The notes: a model not told the origin generated them from the sequence alone. A stretch of DNA of 64,000 nucleotides from Sphingomonas sp. Leaf343 (GCF_001423765.1 NZ_LMPG01000012.1:280400-344399); one strand, 5' to 3'; counted from the first letter of the stretch, positions 54,475 through 63,742 are shown. Translations and numbers: made by a program.

Positions 54475-54760
54475 GATTTCGGTCGACCTGCTCGAAAGCC
54501 AGCGTCGGGGTCGAACGAGCGATCGACGGTGCCGCTACACCGAAACCGGCGACCATCCCGAGCAGTCCGGCAACGCCAATGCGACCATAGCGACCCCACG
54601 AATGGGACGGCGGCGAACGTGCCTCAACCTGTTCGTCGATGAACTGGCGGATTGCTTCGCTCGCGGACCGTACCTGATCCCGACAACGATCCATGAAGGC
54701 CGACTTGATCTCATCCGACAGCCGGACTTCGATCGACACGTTCTTCTTCGCCGGTTTCAT
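54434..54760 (-). CDS. Ribbon-helix-helix / transmembrane / EF-hand protein
   Basis: 108 residues in three parts: a CopG-like RHH segment (NVSIEVRLSDEIKSAFMDRC, RSASEAIRQFIDEQVEA, about 7-45), one membrane helix (RIGVAGLLGMVAGFGVAAPS) and a C-terminal canonical EF-hand loop DRNHDGVIDRRE. An RHH fused to a membrane calcium-binding tail is odd: the first part may act in dimerisation rather than on DNA. It overlaps the broken lepB by 41 bp, and its stop follows the EF-hand at once, so its C-terminus may be shortened by the same rearrangement. Confidence 0.7.
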   Translation of the reverse strand: MKPAKKNVSIEVRLSDEIKSAFMDRCRDQVRSASEAIRQFIDEQVEARSPPSHSWGRYGRIGVAGLLGMVAGFGVAAPSIARSTPTLAFEQVDRNHDGVIDRREFDAR

Positions 54761-54919
54761 CGCGCCATCCTCAATTTGCGGTCACGGTATCGTCACGGCG
54801 CCTATGCCGCTTTCGCCCCCTCGGCGATCACCATCGATTTCTGGCCTTTTTCCGGTGATCCTGTCGCGCCTGTTTTCCCGGACGGTGGAGATTCGGCGTG
54901 AACTGGACGGGATTCTCTA

Positions 54920-55066
54920 ATGCCGATCCGGGTCACGCCGGACACTGTCCTGGTTGACGGGAAAGCAGCGGACGCAGTCCCGGACCTCAACGAGACACAG
55001 CTTTCGCTGTTCCGGTCCGGCAAGGTGCGCAGCATCCGGTCCGCCACATTGCGCGGATTGACGTGA
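54920..55066 (+). CDS. Small ORF of unknown function
   Basis: 48 codons, MPIRVTPDTVLVDGKAADAV to LRGLT. The ATG overlaps the stop of a preceding short frame (TAATG). No recognised family, and the opposite strand is also open here, so the call is weak. Its region lies between the EF-hand gene and an IS remnant. Confidence 0.25.
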   Translation: MPIRVTPDTVLVDGKAADAVPDLNETQLSLFRSGKVRSIRSATLRGLT

Positions 55067-55158
55067 CCCAGTCCTTCATCCAGCGGCAACCAGGGACCGA
55101 CCGGTGTTGTCGGGCAGGAGTGCGGGTGGCGCACCGGCAGCGGAAGCGGCCAGGGAAC

Positions 55159-55316
55159 TTAGCCCAGCGACGAGGGCGGCGGCCCGGTATTATAATCAGC
55201 GATCCAGCGCGCGAGGATCGAGCGCGCCTGACGGACCGTGAAGAACAGCGCCTCAAGCTCTCGACGAACCTGTTCTGCGTCGGCCTTCCCGGTGCGATGT
55301 CATGCCACTGGACGCC
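55159..55316 (-). pseudogene. Remnant of a second IS3-family transposase (OrfB C-terminus)
   Basis: On the minus strand QWHDIAPGRPTQNRFVES (55260-55311) matches the region around the catalytic Glu of IS3/IS407-type OrfB, and in a shifted frame FFTVRQARSILARWIADYNT then GPPPSSLG and stop (55159) match its C-terminus. About nine codons and one frame are lost between. The remnant differs from the intact element at 45.5 kb. No terminal repeats are visible. The flanks 55067-55158 and 55317-55487 hold no gene I can support. Confidence 0.75.
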
Positions 55317-55487
55317 CCCTGCGCGGGCGCCCGATGGCCTGTGGCGGGCTTGCATCCCTTCCTGCGCCGCGCGCCCGGTGAATTCCGCGGCAGATACACC
55401 CCAACCCGCTGACCGAGTGTAAGCCCTGATCCGCGCCGCCATCGAGTTGGCAGCAGCTTGCAGAACTCCAACTGCGGCGCTACTAAA

Positions 55488-55505
55488 CTTGCATTCGAAT
55501 GCAAG
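55488..55505. promoter_or_regulatory. Perfect 18-bp palindromic operator before the hisD-like operon
   Basis: CTTGCATTCGAATGCAAG (55488-55505) is fully symmetric and runs into the AAGGAG ribosome-binding site (55503-55508), ten bases before the GTG start. LacI-family operators are of this form. Two related sites lie upstream of the TonB receptor at 63.6-63.8 kb, and a LacI-family gene sits at the window edge. Confidence 0.75.
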
Positions 55506-55514
55506 GAGAGGCAT

Positions 55515-56843
55515 GTGGCGGTTTGGCTGAAGCGTGGTCGTAACGCTGAGACGACGGCGGCAAACGACCGGCAGGTGCGTGACACTGTGGAAGCGATCCT
55601 CGCCGACGTAGCCGCTCGTGGAGACGCGGCGGTTCGCGAACTCTCGAACCGTTTCGACGGTTGGGACCGCGATTCTTATCGTCTCGACGATCGCGAGATT
55701 CAGGACTGCCTCGACCAGATGTCGGCGCAGGACCTGAAGGATATCGAGTTCGCGCAGACGCAGGTGCGTAATTTCGCACAGATCCAGCGCGCTTCGATGA
55801 CCGACGTGGAGGTCGAGACGCTGCCGGGCGTCGTGCTGGGTCACCGTAACGTGCCGATGAACGCGGCAGGCTGCTACGTGCCAGGCGGCAAATACCCGCT
55901 GCTGGCATCGGCCCACATGAGCGTCATCACCGCCAAGGTTGCGGGCGTGCCCCGCGTGGTCACCTGCGCGCCGCCTTTCAAGGGCAAGCCGGCTCCCGCG
56001 ATCGTCGCGGCGCAGGCGATGGCGGGCGCAGACGAAATCTACTGCCTCGGCGGTATTCAGGCGGTCGCGGCGATGGGCCTCGGGACCCAGTCGATCGCGC
56101 CGGTCGACATGCTCGTCGGCCCCGGCAACGCCTTCGTCGCGGAGGCCAAGCGCCAGTTGTTCGGCCGCGTCGGCATCGACCTGTTCGCCGGCCCTACCGA
56201 GACGCTGGTGATCGCCGACGAGATCGGCGCGGACGCCGAACTGTGCGCGACCGATCTGCTCGGTCAGGCGGAGCACGGTCCGGACAGCCCGGCGATCCTG
56301 CTGACCACGTCGGAGGCGTTGGCCCGTGCCACGATGGCGGAGGTGGAGCGGCTGCTGACCGTGCTGCCGACCGCCGATTATGCCCGCCGCGCCTGGGAGA
56401 GCTTCGGCGAAGTGATCGTCGCCGGGGACGACGCCGAGATGGTCCGTATCGCCGACGACATCGCGTCCGAGCATGTGCAGGTGATGACGCGCGACCCCGA
56501 CTACTTCCTCGACCACATGACCAACTATGGCGCGCTGTTCCTGGGGGCGCGGACCAATGTCGCGTATGGGGATAAGGTGATCGGCACCAACCATACGCTG
56601 CCGACGCGTGGGGCGGCGCGCTATACGGGGGGCCTTTGGGTGGGCAAGTTCCTGAAAACCTGCACCTATCAGCGCGTCACCAGCGATGCGGCATCGGCGA
56701 TGATCGGGGAATATTGCAGCCGGCTCTGCGCGCTGGAAGGCTTTGCGGGCCACGGCGAGCAGGCGAACGTGCGCGTCCGGCGCTATGGCGGTCGCAACAT
56801 CCCCTATGCCGGCGTCGCGGAAGCGCTGGTCCCCGCCGAATGA
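55515..56843 (+). CDS. HisD-family (histidinol-dehydrogenase-like) alcohol dehydrogenase
   Basis: 442 residues from a GTG at 55515 with AAGGAG six bases upstream. The full HisD fold is present: [77 protein letters not shown] and EHVQVMTRD. It oxidises an alcohol to acid through an aldehyde with NAD and zinc. The [20 protein letters not shown] region and the catabolic neighbours place it with non-histidine paralogues such as sulfopropanediol dehydrogenase HpsN; no his genes are near. First gene of a four-gene operon, with a palindromic operator on its leader. Confidence 0.85.
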   Translation: MAVWLKRGRNAETTAANDRQVRDTVEAILADVAARGDAAVRELSNRFDGWDRDSYRLDDREIQDCLDQMSAQDLKDIEFAQTQVRNFAQIQRASMTDVEVETLPGVVLGHRNVPMNAAGCYVPGGKYPLLASAHMSVITAKVAGVPRVVTCAPPFKGKPAPAIVAAQAMAGADEIYCLGGIQAVAAMGLGTQSIAPVDMLVGPGNAFVAEAKRQLFGRVGIDLFAGPTETLVIADEIGADAELCATDLLGQAEHGPDSPAILLTTSEALARATMAEVERLLTVLPTADYARRAWESFGEVIVAGDDAEMVRIADDIASEHVQVMTRDPDYFLDHMTNYGALFLGARTNVAYGDKVIGTNHTLPTRGAARYTGGLWVGKFLKTCTYQRVTSDAASAMIGEYCSRLCALEGFAGHGEQANVRVRRYGGRNIPYAGVAEALVPAE

Positions 56844-57607
56844 TCGCCCTGCCGCGCTCGCCCGGATTTCGCCTCGACGGACGCAGCGCGCTCGTCACCG
56901 GCGCGGGGCGCGGCATCGGGCTGGCGGCCGCAGCGGCACTGGCGGAGGCGGGCGCGCACGTCACGCTGGCCGCTCGAACCGCATCGGAAGTGGAGACCGC
57001 CGCCGCGGCGATCGTCGCGGCGGGTGGAACCGCCGCGCCGCTCGTACTGGACGTGCAGGATATCGCCGCCGCCCGTGCCGCGATCGTCGCGGCGGGGCCG
57101 TTCGCGATCCTCGTCAACAATGCGGGCACCAATCGCCCGAAACCGTTCACGGAGGTGACGGACGAGGATTATGACGCGGTGCTGGACCTGAACCTGAAAG
57201 CGGCGTTCTTCGTGGCACAGGCCGTGGCGCAGGGCATGATCGCGGCCGCGAGCGGTGGATCGATCATCCACATGGGTTCGCAGATGGGCCATGTCGGCGG
57301 TGAACGCCGCAGCCTGTATTGCGCCTCCAAATGGGCGCTGGAGGGCCTGTCGAAGGCGATGGCGCTGGATCTGGCCGCCCATGGTATTCGATCCAACACG
57401 ATCGCGCCGACCTTTATCGACACGCCGATGACCCGCCCGTTCTTCGAGGACACGACATTTCGCGCCTCCGTCCTCGCCAAGATCAAGCTCGGGCGGCTCG
57501 GCACGGTCGAGGACCTGATGGGGGCGATCGTCTACCTCGCATCCCCCGCATCCGCCCTGGTCACGGGTACCAGCCTCGTCGTCGACGGCGGCTGGACCGC
57601 CGACTGA
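56840..57607 (+). CDS. Short-chain dehydrogenase/reductase
   Basis: 255 residues from the ATG overlapping the hisD-like stop (ATGA). Classical [11 protein letters not shown] cofactor motif, NNAG, catalytic Ser in HMGSQMGH, and YCASK with Tyr and Lys; C-terminal DGGWTAD. NAD(P)-dependent oxidation or reduction of a hydroxyl or keto group in the cytoplasm. Coupled to the dehydrogenase before it, it probably acts on the same pathway intermediate. The Arg after the first Gly-Ala-Gly and the Ala-Arg-Thr after beta-2 leave the NAD/NADP choice open. Confidence 0.9.
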   Translation: MIALPRSPGFRLDGRSALVTGAGRGIGLAAAAALAEAGAHVTLAARTASEVETAAAAIVAAGGTAAPLVLDVQDIAAARAAIVAAGPFAILVNNAGTNRPKPFTEVTDEDYDAVLDLNLKAAFFVAQAVAQGMIAAASGGSIIHMGSQMGHVGGERRSLYCASKWALEGLSKAMALDLAAHGIRSNTIAPTFIDTPMTRPFFEDTTFRASVLAKIKLGRLGTVEDLMGAIVYLASPASALVTGTSLVVDGGWTAD

Positions 57608-57624
57608 AACCGCTCCGGAGTGTC

Positions 57625-58776
57625 ATGACGAACCGCATCCTCACCACCCATGTCGGCTCCCTGCCCCGCAGCGGCGCCGTCACCGACCTCGTCTTCGCGC
57701 AGGAACGCGGAGAAACGGTCGATCAGGCGGAGTTCGACGCGGTGATCGGCGAGGCGGTCGACGCCTGCGTCGCGCGGCAGGTCGCGAGCGGGGTCGACCT
57801 CGTGTCGGACGGCGAGATGTCCAAGATCAGCTACGCGACCTATATCAAGGATCGCATCACCGGGTTCGACGGGGACTCCCCGCGCACGCCGCCCGCCGAT
57901 CTGGAGGACTTCCCGGCATTCCTGCAACGACAGGCCTCGGGCGGTGGCACCCCGACCTATCGCCGGCCCTGCTGCATCGGGCCGGTCGCGCCGCGGACGC
58001 TGACTCCGCTGGAGGCGGACCTCGCTCACCTGACCGCCGCGACCAGCGCGCACCGTCCGACGGGCGCATTCATGAACGCAGCTTCCCCCGGCGTCATCGC
58101 CCTGTTTCAGCCCAACCGCCATTATGCGACGCAGGACGCGTATCTGGAGGCGCTGGCGGAGGCGATGCGCCCGGAATACGAGGCGATCGTCGCGGCTGGC
58201 TTCGTGCTGCAACTCGACAGTCCTGATCTGGGGCTTGGCCGGCACATGATGTACAAGGATCGCAGCGAAGCCGACTACCTCGTCCTGATCGCGCAGCATG
58301 TCGAGGTCCTGAACCACGCCCTGCGCAAAGTCCCCGCCGAACGCGTGCGCATGCATGTCTGTTGGGGCAATTACGAGGGGCCGCACACGCACGACGTGGA
58401 AATGCGGACCATTCTGCCCGTGCTGATGCAGGCCAGGCCGCAAGGGCTGTTGTTTGAAACCGCCAATCCGCGCCACCAGCACGACTGGCAGGCGTTCCGC
58501 GACCTCGCCGCGCTGGTGCCGGACGACCGCGTGCTGATCCCGGGCGTGATCGATTCGACGACCAACTTCGTCGAACATCCCGAGGTCGTCGCCCAGCGCA
58601 TTGACCAGTTCGCGCAGATTGTCGGGCGCGAGCGGGTGATCGCCGGCACCGACTGCGGCTTCTCGACTTTCGCCGGCTTCGGCGCGGTCGATCCCGACAT
58701 CGTCTACGCCAAGCTTGCGGCACTGGCCGAGGGGGCTGCCCGTGCCAGCGAGCGTCTCTGGGCACGCGCGGCATGA
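57625..58776 (+). CDS. MetE-C/epoxyalkane-CoM-transferase-like zinc enzyme
   Basis: 383 residues from the ATG at 57625 (GGAG five bases before). It starts TTHVGSLPRSGAVTDLVFAQ and has the zinc ligands His244 and Cys246 (MHVCWGN) and Cys344 (GTDCGFSTF) of the cobalamin-independent methionine synthase C-terminal family. It lacks the N-terminal half of MetE, so it is of the size of epoxyalkane:coenzyme M transferases and of unstudied COG0620 catabolic members. Expected chemistry: zinc-activated thiol or similar nucleophile displacing a group on the substrate. Overlaps the aldolase gene by 4 bp. Confidence 0.85.
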   Translation: MTNRILTTHVGSLPRSGAVTDLVFAQERGETVDQAEFDAVIGEAVDACVARQVASGVDLVSDGEMSKISYATYIKDRITGFDGDSPRTPPADLEDFPAFLQRQASGGGTPTYRRPCCIGPVAPRTLTPLEADLAHLTAATSAHRPTGAFMNAASPGVIALFQPNRHYATQDAYLEALAEAMRPEYEAIVAAGFVLQLDSPDLGLGRHMMYKDRSEADYLVLIAQHVEVLNHALRKVPAERVRMHVCWGNYEGPHTHDVEMRTILPVLMQARPQGLLFETANPRHQHDWQAFRDLAALVPDDRVLIPGVIDSTTNFVEHPEVVAQRIDQFAQIVGRERVIAGTDCGFSTFAGFGAVDPDIVYAKLAALAEGAARASERLWARAA

Positions 58777-59546
58777 CGGCGGCGACACAGGCAGGCACCA
58801 CGCTGAAGGCGCGGCTTGCGGCGGGCGAGCGGATCGTCGGCACGTTCGTGAAGACGCCGTCGCCGATCGTGGTAGAGGTGCTGTCGCTGAGCCCGCTCGA
58901 CTGCCTGTGTCTTGACGCGGAGCATGCGCCGTTCGACCGGCTGGCGATCGACGGCTGCGTGATGGCGGCGCGCGTGGCGGGCAAGGACGTACTGGTCCGC
59001 GTGGCCAGCACGACGCCGGAACATGTTCTGAACGCGCTCGACTGCGGCGCGACCGGGATCGTCGCACCGCATGTCCGCTCCGCCGACGAAGCGCGCGCGC
59101 TGGTGCGGATGGCGCAGTACGGGGCCGGCGGGCGCGGCTATGCCGGGTCGTCGCGCGCGGCGGGTTATACGACGCGGGCGATGCCCGACCATCTCGCCGC
59201 CACGGCCGCGCGCACGGTCGTGATCGCGCAGATCGAGGACCCCGAGGCCGTAGAGGACATCGACGCCATCGCGACAGTGGAGGGTATCGACGCGCTGTTC
59301 GTCGGCCGCGCGGACCTGACCGTGGCCTACGGCGCGGCGACGCAGGACGAACCGCAGGTCCTGAAGGCGGTGGAGCGGATCTGCGCGGCCGGTCGCGCAC
59401 ATGGCAGGCCGGTCGGCATGTTCGTGGCGCGGGTGCAGGACGTGCCGCACTGGGCGTCCCTCGGCGCGACGCTGTTCCTGCTGTCGTCGGATCACAATTT
59501 CATGCTCGCCGGCGCAGCGGCGCTGGCGGAGGCGGTGCGCGCCTGA
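58773..59546 (+). CDS. HpcH/HpaI-family class II aldolase
   Basis: 257 residues. TIM-barrel pyruvate aldolase: LCLDAEHAPFDRLAID, GATGIVAPHVRSADEARALV, QYGAGGRGYAGSSRAAGY, metal ligands Glu in IAQIEDPEAVED and Asp in LFVGRADLTVAYG. Cleaves a 4-hydroxy-2-oxoacid into pyruvate (or a related 2-oxoacid) and an aldehyde, the usual last step of such pathways. Final gene of the operon, coupled to the MetE-like gene by ATGA. The neighbour LDAEHAPF differs a little from the HpaI DLEHGP loop. Confidence 0.9.
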   Translation: MTAATQAGTTLKARLAAGERIVGTFVKTPSPIVVEVLSLSPLDCLCLDAEHAPFDRLAIDGCVMAARVAGKDVLVRVASTTPEHVLNALDCGATGIVAPHVRSADEARALVRMAQYGAGGRGYAGSSRAAGYTTRAMPDHLAATAARTVVIAQIEDPEAVEDIDAIATVEGIDALFVGRADLTVAYGAATQDEPQVLKAVERICAAGRAHGRPVGMFVARVQDVPHWASLGATLFLLSSDHNFMLAGAAALAEAVRA

Positions 59547-59551
59547 GCCGG

Positions 59552-60799
59552 TCAGCCCCGCCCCAACGTCTCCGGCAGGCTGCGCCAGATCAGGGCGGCC
59601 ACGACGAACGTGACGCACGCCGCCAGCATCGCCGCCTGCAACCCGAACGCGCTTGCCAGCGCGCCGGTGACGAGCGGTGAGAAGAAGCTGATGAGGCGAC
59701 CCCAGTTGAAGATCGACGCGGCGGTCGACTTCAGGTGCGGCGGGTACAGCTCTGCCAGCCAGGGTCCCCAGACAACGCTCGATGACAGTCCGAACCCATA
59801 GGCGAAGCCGACCACGACCAGCGCCGGCACGAGCGACGGGATCGTCAGGTAGACGGCGATGGCGGTTGCGGCGAGACCGAAGCCCAGCGCGCCGAACCGC
59901 CGGCCCAGCCGGTCGCACGCCCACCCCCATGCGAACCCGCCGATCATGTTGCCCGCGAACTGCGCCGCGACCAGCCGGCCGATCACCTCCGGCGTCAACG
60001 CCCGCACGTCCTTCAGATAGATCGTCAACCATCCGCTGAATGCCTGATAGGCGAAGAAATTCAGGCCGGTCAGCGCCGCCAGCAGCAGCGTGCGACGTCG
60101 CACGCCCGGCGCGAACAACTCACGGACCGGAAAGCGCGACGCCTGTCCGATCGTGCCGCCGGCGGGCACGACGACATAGGCCAGCGCGGCGAGCAGGATC
60201 GGCGGTACGCCGCCCAGCCATAACAGCACGCGCCAGTCGCGGTCGCCGAGCCCGCCGAGCGCCAGCCCCAGCACCACGATCGCGCCGCTGAAGGTGAGAT
60301 TGATCGCGCTCGCCAGCCGCCCACGCACCGTCGGCGCAAACAGGCCGACATAGATGCCGACGATGACCGGGAAACTGCCGCCGAGAAACAGTCCCAGCGC
60401 GAACCGCTGGAGCAGCAATTGCGGGTAGCTGGCGACCGCCGCGCCCGCGATCAGCATCGTGCCGTATCCGATCATGATCGCGACCAGCATGTTGCGCCGT
60501 CCCAGCCGGTCGGCGAGCTGTCCGAACGCGATCGCGCCGATCAGCGCGCCCGCCCCTTGCGCGGAATAGGCGGACCCCGCCTGCGTCAGCGACAGGCCCA
60601 GACTGTCGCGCAGGAACGGCCGGAGTACGTCGACCGTGTTCCACGCCCAGCCGTAGAAGAACTCCGCCACCAGCAGGAACGCGAACGCGGTGACGCGACG
60701 CGCCAGCGTATGCTCGAACGCCGCCGGCGGCGTGGCGGCGGGTGGCGGCTCCGTGGGATGGGGCGCGACCGTATCCGTTCTTGCGACCGCGCCCGTCAT
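59552..60799 (-). CDS. MFS transporter (sugar-acid/aromatic-acid type)
   Basis: 415 residues from the ATG at 60799; further in-frame sequence upstream overlaps the receptor gene. Twelve membrane helices. The loop-2 signature is GQLADRLGRRNMLV and its repeat CDRLGRRFGALG, with RFALGLFLGGSFPVIVGIYVGLFAPTVRGR typical of the aromatic-acid/metabolite:H+ symporter group. It probably imports the substrate of the catabolic operon, with which it converges five bases from the aldolase stop. It begins 11 bases after the TonB-receptor stop, so the two form one transcript. Confidence 0.9.
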   Translation of the reverse strand: MTGAVARTDTVAPHPTEPPPAATPPAAFEHTLARRVTAFAFLLVAEFFYGWAWNTVDVLRPFLRDSLGLSLTQAGSAYSAQGAGALIGAIAFGQLADRLGRRNMLVAIMIGYGTMLIAGAAVASYPQLLLQRFALGLFLGGSFPVIVGIYVGLFAPTVRGRLASAINLTFSGAIVVLGLALGGLGDRDWRVLLWLGGVPPILLAALAYVVVPAGGTIGQASRFPVRELFAPGVRRRTLLLAALTGLNFFAYQAFSGWLTIYLKDVRALTPEVIGRLVAAQFAGNMIGGFAWGWACDRLGRRFGALGFGLAATAIAVYLTIPSLVPALVVVGFAYGFGLSSSVVWGPWLAELYPPHLKSTAASIFNWGRLISFFSPLVTGALASAFGLQAAMLAACVTFVVAALIWRSLPETLGRG

Positions 60800-60809
60800 A
60801 TCCCGATCC

Positions 60810-63530
60810 TTACCGCTGGAACCGCAGCCGCAGCCCGTACATGCGCGGCGGCTGATAGCTCGCCTGCAACGGCGTGCCACCATAGGATACCAGCGTCTGC
60901 ACCTTGGTGTTGGTGATGTTGTCGACGAAGGCAACCAGCGAGAGTTGACGGTTCACTTCGTAGGTCAGGCTGGCGTCCAGCTTGGCCCAGGGCTCCTCAC
61001 GCGCGAGGCTGTCGTTGAACGATTGTTCGTCGTGATGCCCCGCGAACGCAACGGCGACGAACGGGATCACCGCAGACTCGTCGCCGATCGCGATCTTGTA
61101 GGACGCGTAGGCAGATCCCGAATATTTCGGCGAATGCGGGATGTTGTTGCCTGACAGGTCGCACACGAACGACAGGGCCGGCTGACCCGCGCCACCCGTT
61201 CCCGTCAGCGGATCGCAGCTATAGCCCGGCGCGATGATGCGACGCTGGCCGATCCCGGCGATGGTGACGCCGTTGACGATCGTCGGCGCGGTGACGCTGG
61301 CATCGCTGACCAATATGGACCCGCCGAACGGCAGCGGCACGTTGTTGAAGTCCGTATATTTGGCGTTGAGCAGCGACAGGTTCCCGCCCAGCGTCAGCTC
61401 CGGCACCGGTTCCCAGATCGCCTCCGCCTCCAGACCATAGGATCGCGCCCGCGCGGCGTTGAACGTCGTCTGGAGCGTGGTGCCGCCGACGATGATCTGG
61501 CGGCTTTCCTGCAGATCGCGATAGCGGTTGTAGAACGCCGAAAGGTTCAACTGCACGGTGTTGTCGAAGAACCGGTTCTTGGAGCCGATCTCGTACGCCG
61601 TCACCTTTTCCGGGTCGAACGTCGGCGCGCTCTGCGCGGCGGCGAGGCCGGCGTTGAACCCGCCGGAGCGGAAGCCCGTGGAGACGCTGGCGTAGACGAG
61701 GTTGCGATCCGTGATCTGGTATTCGGTGCCCGCCTTCCACGTCGTCTGGCTGAATTCCAGCGGACAATAGGTGGAGGCGACCTGCTGGCCCAGCGAGTTG
61801 AGGATCGTCGCCGCGGTAACGCCGGCGGTGCCGCAGTTATCGGGCCGCGCCGGGAAGACCCCGCGGCCGGGCAGCGGATCGTCGATCGTCACCAGCGTCA
61901 GCGGATTCGCCCCGCTCGGCAACGTCGCAGGCAAGTACCAGAAGGCGGTCGCGTTCAGGTACGTCTTCTTTTCGTGCGTGTAGCGGACGCCGCCCGTGAC
62001 CGACCACGCATCGGTGACGTGGAAGGTCGCCTGCCCGTATACGGCGCGCGAATACACCTTCACCCGTTCGAACTGATACGTACCGTTATTCTGCGAGCCG
62101 GTGATCGGCGCGGCCAGCGCACTGGAACGAATGACGCGCGGAAGCTGCTGGTTGATGAAGCCGTTGACCAGATTGTCGTTCAGGAAGAACCCGCCGACGA
62201 CATATTCCAGCCGCTGCGATTTGGACGACAGGAGCTGCAACTCCTGGCTGAACGTATCGGTGTGCGTGCGCGCCTGATCGATCGCGATCGACGACGCCGA
62301 AAAATCGGAGTCGGTCGTGCGACGCCCGCGATATTTCACATACCCGGTGATCGACTTTACCGCGACCGGCCCGAAGTCATAGGAAGCCGTCAGGGAGGTC
62401 GAGGCCTGGTACAGGTTGCGGAACGGCTTGTAGTCGTTGGAGACGGTGAACTCGTCGCCGAGATTATCGATCGGAATCCCGAGATCGACGCCGGTGCCGA
62501 CCGGCCCCGCGGGACTGGCTACCGTGGTGCGGCAATCGGCGACGCCGTCGCGGTTACCGGCCCGTTCGTTGAGGTAGATGTAGTTGGGCGAGTTGAACAG
62601 GATCTGGCAGGTACCGGGATCGATGTACGACCCGATCTGCTTGTAGCCGAACGCCGAATTGCCGTTGCCGCCCTGCTTCGCATAATCGGCGCGGAACGTG
62701 GCGCTGAAGCCGCCGGTGTCCCACTTCACCGACCCGCGGACATATTGCTTGTTCTCGTCGAACAGGTCCGCCTGCGGGTTGTAGCTGTTGCGCACCCACC
62801 CCTCGGCATAGTCGGTGACTCCGACCAAACGAACGGCGACGCTGTCCGACAGCGGTACGTTGATGTAGCCTTCGTACCGGACCTTGTCGTAGTTCCCGAC
62901 CGTCAGCGTCGATCCGTAGTCGAGCTCGTGGGTTGGCGCGTTGGTGGTGACGACGATGTTGCCGCCAAAGGTGTTGCGACCGTACAGCGTCCCCTGCGGC
63001 CCGCGCTGCACCTCCAGCGTCGCCACGTCGGCGAATCCCAGTGCCGCCTGACTGGTCCGCGACTGGTAGATACCGTCGATGAAATAGCCGATCGTCGGAT
63101 CGCCGGTGACGCCGTTGTTGGCGGTCCGGACGCCGCGCATGGCGGGGCGCACGTCGGAGCCGGTCTGGCCGAAGCTGAAACCCGGAACGAACTCGCTGAG
63201 GCGTGACATATCCACGACGCCGCGCGCCTTGAGCGTATCGCCGGAGATCGCCGTGATCGCGAGCGGCACGGCCTGCAGGTTCTCCTCACGACGCTGTGCG
63301 GTGACGACGATATCGCCGATGCCGTCCTGCTCCGCTGCGGCGTCGGTCGCGGGTGCGGCGTTGCTCTGCGGATCGGCGGTCGCAGCGACGGCGCCCGGTG
63401 CCGTGACTTGGCCGTCCGCCTGACCCGTCGGGGCCGCCGCCTGCGCCACGGCGGGCGCGACGATGAACGATTGTGCGGCGGCGACCAGCGCCAGCGTCGA
63501 TGCCACGGAAACGAAATTACGGACCGACAT
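60810..63530 (-). CDS. TonB-dependent outer-membrane receptor
   Basis: 906 residues. Signal peptide about 1-30 (APAVAQA), linker, TonB-box-like DIVVTAQRREENLQAVPLAI, plug with VDMSRLSEFVPGFSFGQTGS and MRGVRTANNGVTGDPTIGYFIDGIYQSRT, and a barrel that ends LRLRFQR, not an aromatic residue. The plug resembles the sphingomonad group of receptors for plant- or aromatic-derived compounds. It precedes the MFS gene on one transcript and has two operator-like sites upstream, so I infer it takes up the substrate of the hisD-like operon. Confidence 0.92.
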   Translation of the reverse strand: MSVRNFVSVASTLALVAAAQSFIVAPAVAQAAAPTGQADGQVTAPGAVAATADPQSNAAPATDAAAEQDGIGDIVVTAQRREENLQAVPLAITAISGDTLKARGVVDMSRLSEFVPGFSFGQTGSDVRPAMRGVRTANNGVTGDPTIGYFIDGIYQSRTSQAALGFADVATLEVQRGPQGTLYGRNTFGGNIVVTTNAPTHELDYGSTLTVGNYDKVRYEGYINVPLSDSVAVRLVGVTDYAEGWVRNSYNPQADLFDENKQYVRGSVKWDTGGFSATFRADYAKQGGNGNSAFGYKQIGSYIDPGTCQILFNSPNYIYLNERAGNRDGVADCRTTVASPAGPVGTGVDLGIPIDNLGDEFTVSNDYKPFRNLYQASTSLTASYDFGPVAVKSITGYVKYRGRRTTDSDFSASSIAIDQARTHTDTFSQELQLLSSKSQRLEYVVGGFFLNDNLVNGFINQQLPRVIRSSALAAPITGSQNNGTYQFERVKVYSRAVYGQATFHVTDAWSVTGGVRYTHEKKTYLNATAFWYLPATLPSGANPLTLVTIDDPLPGRGVFPARPDNCGTAGVTAATILNSLGQQVASTYCPLEFSQTTWKAGTEYQITDRNLVYASVSTGFRSGGFNAGLAAAQSAPTFDPEKVTAYEIGSKNRFFDNTVQLNLSAFYNRYRDLQESRQIIVGGTTLQTTFNAARARSYGLEAEAIWEPVPELTLGGNLSLLNAKYTDFNNVPLPFGGSILVSDASVTAPTIVNGVTIAGIGQRRIIAPGYSCDPLTGTGGAGQPALSFVCDLSGNNIPHSPKYSGSAYASYKIAIGDESAVIPFVAVAFAGHHDEQSFNDSLAREEPWAKLDASLTYEVNRQLSLVAFVDNITNTKVQTLVSYGGTPLQASYQPPRMYGLRLRFQR

Positions 63531-63596
63531 GCTTCCCCCTCATGTTCGTGTGTTGGAGGGAGGCTATCGAGCATCAAAACACCTGTCCACGGATTT

Positions 63597-63612
63597 TTGC
63601 ATTCGGATGCGG
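63597..63612. promoter_or_regulatory. Operator-like site 1 upstream of the TonB receptor
   Basis: TTGCATTCGGATGCGG (63597-63612) matches the palindrome before the hisD-like gene (TTGCATTCGAATGCAA) at 13 of 16 positions and lies 67 bp before the receptor ATG. Confidence 0.6.
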
Positions 63613-63742
63613 CGCATGAGATTTAACAATCAGCGTGGCAGGCTTACCGAGCTTCTCGCTAAGCCAATGTTTTCCGCGCATTTTTCCGTATTCCGGCACG
63701 CGGCGGAAACGGCTTTCGCCTCTCGCGGCAAAACCTGCTAAT

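Noticed and set aside
44672..55487. A defined integrative element with att sites
   Set aside because: No integrase and no repeat of the tRNA-Thr 3' end was found, so I describe an accessory region and not an element.
54987..56753. A 588-codon minus-strand frame
   Set aside because: Mostly antisense to the hisD-like gene. Only its last third carries real signal, from the decayed IS3 transposase, which is annotated separately.
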